Origin: Cyanophora paradoxa | Lineage: Eukaryota; Glaucocystophyceae; Cyanophorales; Cyanophoraceae | DNA: 64,000 nucleotides | Assembly: GCA_004431415.1 (NCBI GenBank) | Contig: QPMI01000284.1 | Span: forward strand, 1 to 64,000 | Direction of reading: 5' to 3' | Shown here: positions 55,503 to 64,000 of the stretch, one piece after another | Layout of the letters: every line of letters begins with the position of its first letter | Numbering within the stretch: the stretch's first letter is position 1 | Position numbers and translations under genes: made by a program | Notes under the pieces: generated by a model | Told to the model about the DNA's origin: nothing | The model's database searches: none | Seen by the model: the letters and a program-made list of their open reading frames with translations, nothing else

Positions 55503-58500
55503 CTAGCTACTGAAAAACTCGGAGGAGTCGCCGCCCTGGGGTCCCGGCGGAGGCGCGGGGGGCCCGGGGGGCGCCTGGCCCCACTGCTCGCCCTCGCCTG
55601 CGGCGGGAGCGGCGGGGGCGCTAGTGCCCTCGCCGGCGGGGGCGCCGGCCTCGGGCGCCGGGGCGATGGGCTTCGGGATGAAGACGTTGACCTTGGGGGG
55701 GAGAGCTGCGCGCGCCGACCGGTTCACAAGGGGCGCCCGCGCGCCGCGCGGGGCGGGGCGGGGCGGGCGCACGTTTGCGGGGGGCGGTGGCGGGGGCGGG
55801 GGCGGGGGCGGCGGGGCCGGCGGGGGCGTCGCCGGAGGCGAAGGTGTCGACGTAGCGGGAGCGGACGCTGCGGACAGCCTGGCGCTGGAAGCGGTTCGCG
55901 CCGCCGCCGGGGGCCGTCGGGATGGCCGAGAGGGAGGCGTAGGGGTCGTGGCCGCCGAAGCCGCCCCCGGGGGCCGAGGGGCCGGCGGGGGCCATGTGCA
56001 TCGGGGCGGTCGGGATGGGGCCCGAGAGGTAGTGCGAGGGGGGCGGGGGCGGCGCCTCGTCCATCTTGGGGGGCGCCTGCCCCCGCTTGAGCCACATCTT
56101 GTGCTCCTTGTCGTAGTAGAACTGGGCGGGCGTGAGGGGCTCCGGTGCGAGGAGGGGCCGGGGCGGGGCACCTGGTTCTCCTCGCCGAGCTTGGCCTCGA
56201 TGGACTTGACGCCGAAGACGCCGCGGATGAGCGAGCCGAAGCGCGCCAGCGCCGGGTTCGACGCCGTCGGCACGCCCCCGCTCCCGCTGCCCCCGGCCCC
56301 GGCCCCGCCCTCGCCAAGCCCGGAGGCACCGCCACCACCACCACCGCCACCACGGCCCCTGCTCTCGTCCTCGGTGGCCCTCCTGCGCGGACAGATGAGG
56401 GGGTCGACGGACGAGGCCGAGGGCGCGGCGCCGACCTCGGCTTGTTCGCCAGGTCGCTCAGCGCGTCGCCGCCCGAGGAGGAGCCGGCGGCGGCGGCGCC
56501 CTGCGAGGAGCGGCCCTGCTGGGGCCCCTCCGCGGCGGCGGCGGCGCCGGCGGCGGCGCCGACGACCTTGCCGAGGGCGCCGCCGACGAGGCCAACGAGG
56601 CCGCCGAGCTTGGGGAGGAGGGAGAAGGCGGCCCCGACGCCCCCGCGGGAGCCGACGGCCGCCTTCAGCGTCGCCTCCGCGTCCGCCAGCTGCGCCAGGA
56701 ACGCCGGGCTGCGCGCCGCCGTCAGGGGCGCGGCGGGGGGCAGGGGGGCGGGGCGGGGCGGGGCGGGGCGCCTGTAGCGGAACTCGTGGGCGGAGCGCTT
56801 GACGGCGGCGACGAGGGCCTCGACGTAGCGCGCGGCCGCCTCGACGCGGCCGGCCTCGGCGAGCGAGAGCGCGAGGTAGAGCTTGTACGGCTGCAGCGCC
56901 GGCAGCACGAACTGCGAGTTCGCCGCCTGCCGCCCGTACTCCAGCGCCTCCGTCCGCAGGATCGCCTCGAACGCCCTGCCGACCCGGCGTCGGGCCCCGC
57001 GCGGCGCGGGGGCGGGGGGCGGGGCGGGGGGCGGACGGGAAGGAGCGGCGGGCGGGGCTGGAGGGGTCGCGGTGGTCGGCGCCGAGGAGGACGAGGCGCG
57101 CCTCGGGGCGGTCCGCCTCGAAGGGCGCCTCGGCGAGGAGGTAGCACACGTGCGCCGCCGCCGAGTTGCCGGCGCCCCACAGCGCGTCCCCCATCTTGCT
57201 GATCGCCCCCCGGTCGTCCTGCGCCCCCTCAGCGCCGCCCGGCAAAGGCGGCCTCGCGGCGGCGGGGCGCGCCTGGGTGCGGTTGGCGAGGAGGATGCAG
57301 AGGTTCTCCTGCCAGTTCTCTAGCACGGCGCTCGAGCCGGAGCCCTCGCCGGCCCCCGGCGGCCCCGCCCCGTCCATGCCGCCGGCCCCGTAGCTGCTCC
57401 AGCCGTCCGCCGAGGGCCCCTGGCTGGCGGCTCCGGCGGGGAGCTCCTTGAAGAGCTCTGCGGGAGGGCGGGGGTGAGGCGGGGCGGGGCGGGCGATGGG
57501 CGGGGCGCGCGCCGTCGGTGCGGTGCGCGAAGGCGTAGTGAAGGGTGCGGAGGGGGGCCCCCGGGGCGAAGGCGCGGGCGGCGAACTGGGCGATGGTCTC
57601 GTGGTAGGTGTTGAGGTCGACGAAGGAGGCGACGAGGAGGGCGACGCCCCAGAGCTCCGCCTCCACCGCCTTCCTGCACGCCTCCGCCCGCCGGCCCCGC
57701 AGGAGCAGCGACTGCACCTCCGCCGCCGCCCGCTGCTGCTCCCCGTCGCCGGCGCCGCGGTGCGCGGCGGCCGGCTGCAGCACGGGGGCCTGGTAGGCCG
57801 TCGCCCAGGCGGAGCTCTCCTCCGACTTGGAGGCGGCGAGGAGCTCGAGGACGGCCTTGAGGGCGGCCCCGTCGCCGCCCTCGCTGGCGAGCGCCCCGTA
57901 GTGCTCCACGGCGACCCGCAGAAGCGCGTAGAGGAGGCGCAGGCCCTCCCCGGAGCGCCCCGCGGCGGCCGCCTCGTCGAAGGCGGGGCCGCGGCCCTTG
58001 GCGCCCTCCTCCAGCCAGCGGAGGAGCGCCTCCTTGGGGGAGGAGGCGAGGGGCCCCGCCACGCGCGCCAGGGCCGCCATGTGCGGCGTCCCCTCCAGCA
58101 GCCGCCCCAGCTGGTGCACCGTCACCGGACCCCCCGTGAGCTTGTCCGTCTCCCCGCCCGCCGCCGCGAAGGCGCTGCGAGGGGGTCAAGAGGGCGGGGC
58201 GGGGCGGGGCGGGGCGGGCGGGCCTGAAGGAGGAGCGCGGCTGGGGAAACATGACGGCGAGGCGCCCGCCGAAGCCGAAGCGCACGAGCGGGTGGCCCGG
58301 CCGCCTCAGCATGTACTCCCCCGCGTTCGGGGGCGCCGGCTGCTGCTGCTGCTGCCCGTACCCCTGGCCGGGGTAGAAGTCGCGCGGCCCGGCGTAGCGC
58401 TCGGGCTGGTAGGCCCCCGAGGGCGCCGGCGCCTGCCCGTAGCCGCCCTGCCCGCCGTACTGCAGCCCCTCGTTGGCGAAGGAGGAGAAGCCGCCCTGCG

Positions 58501-61500
58501 CGCCCGCCTGCTGGTAGGCCCCGTACGGCTGCGGCGGTTGCCGCTGCGAGCCGTACCCCGCCTGCTGCGGCTGCGATGGATGTCCGAACCCGTCGGCGAA
58601 GCCCTGAGGGGGCCCGGCGCGCGGGTCTTGGCCGGCCCACTGGCCCCCGTAGCCGCCCTGCTGCTGCGGCTGGCGCCAGTCGCCCTGCTGCGGCACTTGC
58701 CGCCAGTCGCCCTGCTGTTGCGGCTGCTGTTGCCAGCCCTGCTGCGGCTGCTGCGGCTGCTGCGGCTGCTGCGGCCAGCCCTGCTGCTGATGCTGCCAGC
58801 CCGGTTGTTGCTGTTGCCAGCCCTGTTGCTGTTGTTGCCAGGCCTGCTGCTGCGACTGCGGCTGCTGCGGCTGCTGCGGCTGCTGCTGCGACGGCCCCTG
58901 TCCCGGCTGGGCGGGCCCCTGTTGCCGGCCGTGATGCTGCTCCTGTTGCTGCGGGTGCTGCCACTGGCTGTGGCCCTGCTGCGGCTGCGGCTGTTGTTGC
59001 CAGGCCTGCTGCTGCTGCTGCTGCTGCTGGGGCGCGTGGGCGGCGCTGGGGTCCTGGGGCCAGCCGCTGGGCGTCCCCGGCTGCCTCCAGTCCTGCTGCG
59101 GCTGCTGTGGCGGCTGCTGGGGAGGCTGGGGGGCGGGCGCCGCGTACTGCTCCCACTGTTTGCCCATGTCCTGCCCCGCGGGGATGGGCTGCTGCCAGCC
59201 CCCCGCCGCCCTGCGCGCCCCTGCCGCCGCCTCCGCCGGGCCTCCCTGCCCGTGCGGGACCTGCCCCTCCGCCGCCGCCGGCTGCGGCGGCTGCGGCTGC
59301 TCCGGAGCGCCAAACGGCTGCTGCTGCGGCGGCGGCGGCGGGGCGTCCCGGTGCTGCCCGCCGCTAGTTGCCCGCGGAAGCGGCTGCTCCGCGACCCCAA
59401 ACGGCTGCTGCTGCTGCTGCTGCTGCTGCCCTCCGCTCGTCGCCCGCGGCAGCGCCTGCGGCCGCGACTCCTGCCAAGGGCCGGCCGAGGGCACAGGCCC
59501 CGCCGCGCCCTCCGGGAGAGAGCTCCCCGGCGCAGCCGCCTGCAGAGGGGATCAGAGGGGCGTGGGAGAGGGGCGGAGGGGCGCGGACGGAGTGCGGGCT
59601 CGGGGGCGGCTGTCCTTGCTGCCCGCCGAAGGCCTGGCTGGCGAGCTGGTCGAAGAACCCGACGTCCTCCCCGCCAGACGCCGGCGCCCCTGCCGCGCCC
59701 GCCCTCAGCGCGCGCCGAGCGGGCACCTCGAGGCCTGCGCACCGAAACCGGCAAAGTTCGGCGAGAACGCGCCGTTCTGCCCCGACCGCGCCGCCGGCGG
59801 CTTCGGCGACTGCGGCGGCGGGTTGTGCGGGGAGGGCGGCTGCGAGGGCGGCCGTGCAGGCGGGTGCGGCGGCGGGTGGGCCGGCGGGTGCGGGGGAGGG
59901 CGGGCGCCCCACTGGGGAGAGGTGGCGCCACCGGCGGGGGGCGAGTGCGGCTGATTGGCCCACGCGGAGGCGTCGGGTGGCGGCGGGGCGGCCGGCGGGC
60001 TGCCTCCTTCGAGCGAGCCGCGCCGCCCCTCGGCGCCGAGACCCCGCTGCAGGGGTGTCGCTCCTTGCGACATGGAGCCCTGCGCCTGGCGCGGCGTGTG
60101 CTCTCGCGGCGTCTGCTGCTGCGGCGGCCCCGAGGTGGCGCGGGAGAGGGGCGGAGGGTCCTCCGCTCCGGCGGCCTCCGGCGCGGCGCCGATGGCGGCG
60201 GCGGGGTGGCCGTCGAAGCCGCGGCCCGACGCCTGCCGCGGGAGCGGCGGCGGCGCGGCGTGACCGTCCGCCGGGCGCTGCTGCGGCGAGCGCATCGACG
60301 CTGCCGGCGGGCCGGCGCTATCCAGCGGGCGCATGGGCGGCGATAGGGGCGCTCCTTCGCCGGACCCGAGCGGAGTGGGGCCCGGCGGTGACTTCGCTGC
60401 GGCCGACGCGCTGAAGTTCGGCGTGCTGCTGCCGGGCGCCGAGGGGCGGCGCTCTGCGCTGGCGCCGGACACAGAGGGGCGACGCTCCGCACTGGCGCCG
60501 GGCAAAGAGGGGCGGCGCTCTGCGGGGGCAGGGTGCTGGGAGGGGGCGGGGGCGGGAGGGGGCGGGGGCGGCTGGGGCGGCTCTGGGCTGACGGCGGCGG
60601 AGAGGCTGTCGAAGAAGGCGTTGGGGTCGTCGGTAAAGCCGCCGAGCGTGTGGCCCGTCGGCCGCGTCTGCTGCGCCGGCGGCGGCATCCCCGCCCCCGC
60701 CGCCCCGTTCTCAACCGGCGCGGCCGCCGCCCGCTCCTGCGGCGGCGTCTCCGGCACCGACGACAGCTGCGGCAGGCTCAGGCGCACGGGGGTACCTCGG
60801 GAGAATGCGTGGGCAGTACCGGGGCAGGGTTCGGGGAGGGTTGCGGAGCGTGTGACGACGCAGCATGCAAAGGCGCAGGCTGTGAGAAATGCTGCCCGTA
60901 TGCACTGTAGTACCGGCTGGCATCTACCTGTTGTTGCTCATACCATCCATACCCCGCTTGCTGTGAAGGATACCCGCTAGGCTGCTGATACGCCTGCGCT
61001 GGCTGATAAGAAGCCTGCGACACGGGCAGCTGGTGCGCCTGCGCCGCCGGCTGCTGGTACGCCTGCGCCACGGGCTGCTGATACGCCTGCGCCGCCGGCT
61101 GCTGGTACGCCTGCGCCGCCGGCTGCTGGTACGCCTGCGCTGCTGGCTGCTGGTACGCCTGTGCCGCGGGCTGCTGGTACGCCTGCGCCGCCGGCTGCTG
61201 GTACGCCTGCGCCGCGGGCTGCTGGTACGCCTGCGCCGCCGGCTGCTGGTACGCCTGCGCCGCCGGTTGCTGGTACGCCTGCGCCGCCGGCTGCTGGTAC
61301 GCCTGCGCCGCGGGCTGCTGGTACGCCTGCGCCGCGGGCTGCTGGTACGCCTGCGCCGCGGGCTGCTGGTACGCCTGTGCCGCCGGCTGCTGGTACGCCT
61401 GCGTCGTCGGCTGCTGGTAAACCTGCGCCACGGGCTGCTGGTACGCCTGTGCCGCCGGCTGCTGGTACGCCTGCGCCGCCGGCTGCTGGTACGCCTGCGC

Positions 61501-63091
61501 CGCCGGCTGCTGGTACGCCTGCGCCGCCGGCTGCTGGTACGCTTGCGCCGCCGGCTGCTGGTACGCCTGCGACGCGGTCTGCTGGTGCGCCTGCATCGTC
61601 GGCTGTTGGTACGCCTGCGCCGCCGGCTGCTGGTACGCCTGCGCCGCGGGCTGCTGGTACGCATGCGTCGTGGGCTGCTGATAAGCCTGCGCCGCTGGTT
61701 GCTGGTACGCCTGCGCCGCGGGCTGCTGGTACGCCTGCGCCGCCGGCTGCTGGTACGCCTGCGACGCGGGCTGCTGGTACGCCTGCGATGCGGGCTGCTG
61801 GTACGCCTGCGCCGCCGGCTGCTGGTACGCCTGCGCCGCCGGCTGCTGGTACGCATGCGTCGTGGGCTGCTGATAAGCCTGCGCCGCCGGCTGCTGGTAC
61901 GCCTGCGCCGCGGGCTGCTGGTACGCCTGCGCAGCCGGATGCTGATGCTGCTGCTGCTGCCACGATGTGCTATGTTGATGCGCAACGGTTGCTTGCGCTT
62001 GCGCTGGGTGCGCTTGCGGCTACGCAGGAGGGGCGTCACGCTGGTATCAGAGTGGACATTAGTGAGCCAACGAAAGGGAAACGCACCTGCCCCGGCTGAT
62101 GCGGCATGGAGCCTGCACCATGCGCGTTTCCCTGATGCGTGTTGGCAGAAGTTGCACCAAACAAAGATGGCGAGGGCCGCACGGGTGCGGTCGTCGGTGG
62201 CGCAGGCGAAGTAGAAGTCAGGTTGGACTGTTCCAAGAACCCCTGTCCGAACGACGCGTCGTGCAGGCCCGCTTGCACCGGTGAATTAGCGAAAAGAGAG
62301 TCCGGAACTGGTGGACCGGCTGCCTTCACAGCGGGAGCAGCTGGGGCAGGGGGACTGAAGAGGCTGCTGGCAGAGCTGTCGTCCGCTCCGAAGAGCGAGT
62401 CTGGGATGGCCGCAGCAACAGCTGCAGCTGAGGGCGCCGATGGAGGAGGGCCAAACAACGAGCTGTCGTCTCCCGGCCCGCCAAAAAGAGATTCCGGAAT
62501 GCTCTCGGCTGGAAGAGGAGCTGAGCTTGACGAGGAGCGCGCCGGCTTCGCAGGCGCGACTGGGAAAAGGCTGGTTGTGTCCGCCTCGTTTCCGTACTTG
62601 GACGAGAAGAGGGAGTCCGGGAGCGCCTGCGGAGTATCCTTCTTCACAGACTTCGGGGCCTCTGGCGCGTTCACCACGATGGGCGATTTCTTGGAAATCG
62701 GGACCGGAAGTGGTGGGGCGGAGTCAGGCCCATCGGAGAAGAACGGGATGGCGCCCTCGATGACTCCCTTCTTGGTTTTGGACGGTGGGGGCTCAATGGC
62801 AGGCGATGGAGGCGCTGCAGGCGCCGGCTCTGGGGCGGGGACGGCTGGAGGTGGTTGGGGAGTAGGATCGGACGTGCGATTGGGCTCGGGCGCATCGGCG
62901 ACGGCGGGTGGCTTCGCATTCGATGCGCTCGCGTCCTCGACCGCTGCGGCCGGCGCACTCAGCGGAGATGATTCGGGCGCACTCGGGTCGGCGGCAGCGG
63001 GCTCGGCGGGAGCTGGCTCTGCTTGCTCATCCTCCGCCTCCGGAGCAGCTCTCGCAGCGGCGGCTCCCTTGCCGCCCTTCTTCTTGGTCAT
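55503..63091 (-). CDS. SEC16: SEC16, COPII coat scaffold of ER exit sites
   Basis: Large scaffold that organises COPII vesicle budding at ER exit sites. ATG 63091 gives MTKKKGGKG and a long disordered region with about eight SLFG/DSLF motifs (62590-62110). Next is a 24-nt tandem repeat coding AYQQPAAQ (about 61945-61030), then DDPNAFFDSLSAA and EDVGFFDQLASQAFGG, the FFD-type motifs seen in plant SEC16. A Gln/Trp-rich part (about 59480-58320) leads to the central conserved domain HPLVRFGFGGRLAVMFPQ. The helical ACE1-type region has KEALLRWLEEG, GLRLLYALLRVAVEHYGALA, GVALLVASFVDLNTYHETIA, LENWQENLCILLANRTQ, AHVCYLLAEAPFE, LEYGRQAANSQFVLPALQPY and KLYLALSLAEAGRVEAAARY. The tail is Pro-rich, ending SSEFFSS (stop 55503-55505). 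The splice joining the N-terminal exon to the repeat is unresolved. Confidence 0.88.
61027..61950 (-). repeat. 24-nt tandem repeat (about 38 units) coding AYQQPAAQ in SEC16
   Basis: The plus-strand unit is close to GCCGGCTGCTGGTACGCCTG plus CGCC. Units differ mostly by one or two bases (GCCGGC/GCGGGC, CGTCGT, CACG). Because the unit is a multiple of three and nearly free of stop triplets, all six frames are open over most of its length. The coding frame is fixed by non-repeat sequence that continues it at about 60960-60800. Confidence 0.95.
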
Positions 63092-64000
63092 CGCAAGATT
63101 TATTCTACCCCTTCGACAAAAAAACCGCTGTCATCGCATCTCGGCGCGGTCGGCGGTGAAGCCGGCAATCGGCTAATCGGCTTAGCGATCGAGGCACTGA
63201 GTGTGTCGAGGCTCCATTGCAGTCGGCTTTCCGTGAAGAGCCGAGAGCCTCGGAGGGCGCATCGATCGTACATCCCGCGGCCGCTCATGGCAAACTGAGC
63301 TTTCTTCGAGCCCAACCGCCTCCGGTTCTCTCCCCTTCTCCCTAGACGTTGGCGTCGCATCGTGGTGTGCGCTCCGACCGGCCGCCGCTTCTCTAACCCT
63401 CGCGTTCTGACGGCTCTTGCGTGCTCAGTTGAGCTAGTGACGCGAACCCTTCCGTCATCTCGGGCGAGCTCGGTCACCGTCGGCCAGCTCGGCGCGAAGA
63501 CTGAAGGCGGACACGTTCGCTTGCCCTACAGCCCAGAGCTGCATTGTCTCCACTTTGGAGCACCTCCCGCGCGACGCGCTCACCAAAGCCATGGGAGCAG
63601 CGGACACAAGTCCCGGTGAGCCGAGCTCCAGATCGCTGCGTCCACTCCAGTTTCTCCCTAGTTGCAAAGAGTTTACAGCTAAGAAGCTCTGCTTAAACGA
63701 AGGGACACCGCCCTCGTGCTAGACCCAGCAGAATCCGGCGATTGACCCTTACGTCCCGCGCTTCGTGCATCCTTTCCGAGCCCTTCTCTCAGCTGATCAA
63801 GATATTTTATTGCAGGCTCGTTATTGATAACAAGAGATGCTTCCGGAAAGGTTGCTTTTTTCTTGCTTACAATGTTCTGTCTTTCTTGCTCGCTCACCGC
63901 GTCCCCTCACACACCAGTTTGCGGTCTGCGTCATTCAAGGTACAATCCGTTCTTCATTTTGCTCTCTTTCGGACCGCTCACGGCGCCATGCAGTGGACGA
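63092..64000. other. Upstream region of SEC16 and possible edge gene
   Basis: 909 bp of mixed composition. Near 63897-63700 the minus strand is open and would give NIVSKKKATFPEASLVINNE and PAIKYLDQLREGL. That stretch is preceded by GTGAGCGAG, which looks more like a splice donor than a start codon. I cannot support a gene model; it could be part of a gene that continues past the window edge. Confidence 0.3.

Noticed and set aside
61027-61950. Possible CRISPR array
   Set aside because: Units are contiguous 24-mers without unique spacers and sit in a eukaryotic coding exon, so this is a protein-coding tandem repeat.

Overview
This window looks like nuclear DNA of a very GC-rich, plastid-bearing, flagellated microalga. 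A haptophyte is my first guess; a pelagophyte or similar alga is possible, and I cannot place it with certainty. Reasons: every gene is broken by many short introns (about 35-100 nt). Most introns are GT-AG with C-rich bodies such as (CCCCG)n, but several are clearly GC-AG. The gene set is eukaryotic (RPL17, V-ATPase subunit C, NELF-B, SEC16, NUG1, CMC1). It also includes a plastid-type protein (YCF45/SPD1), a DRC4-like axonemal coiled coil, and an animal-like elongation factor subunit that land plants and fungi lack.

Layout, left to right. 37-3002 (-): LUMINIDEPENDENS/PNUTS-like PP1 regulatory protein. 3418-6410 (+): tandem pair of AIG1-like membrane proteins sharing an identical 286-bp tract. 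6709-8192 (-): GINT1-like beta-propeller protein. 8204-17481 (+): very large TmcB-like multi-TM, PAS, hybrid histidine kinase. 18027-18860 (-): RPL17. 19407-21800 (-): DUF482/COG3146 GNAT-fold protein. 22045-24390 (-): acidic SANT-like unknown. 24593-29908 (+): Golgi-type protein with four tandem GT49-like domains, the second without its DxD. 30055-32962: V-ATPase C (-) and CZIB (+) with start codons 82 bp apart. 33589-34756 (-): unknown. 35519-38212 (-): NUG1/nucleostemin GTPase. 38465-41575 (+): elongin-C-like domain joined to leucine-rich repeats. 42006-42425 (-): CMC1. 43240-44764 (-): Ser/Pro-rich unknown. 45535-46774 (+): DRC4-like coiled coil. 47170-50042 (+): NELF-B. 50188-53487 (-): YCF45/SPD1. 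53340-54340: repeat and hairpin region. 54646-55296 (-): small single-TM protein, possibly plastid-targeted. 55503-63091 (-): SEC16 with a long 24-nt tandem repeat. 63092-64000: mostly upstream sequence.

There is no operon logic. Neighbouring genes are mostly unrelated housekeeping genes packed head-to-head or tail-to-tail. Functional themes are RNA polymerase II control (LD/PNUTS, NELF-B), secretory pathway and glycosylation (SEC16, GT49, GINT1-like, V-ATPase), signalling (hybrid kinase) and organelle biogenesis (CMC1, YCF45). Exon boundaries were read by eye from splice signals and family conservation. Outer gene limits are usually firmer than inner ones, and N-termini are the least certain part.
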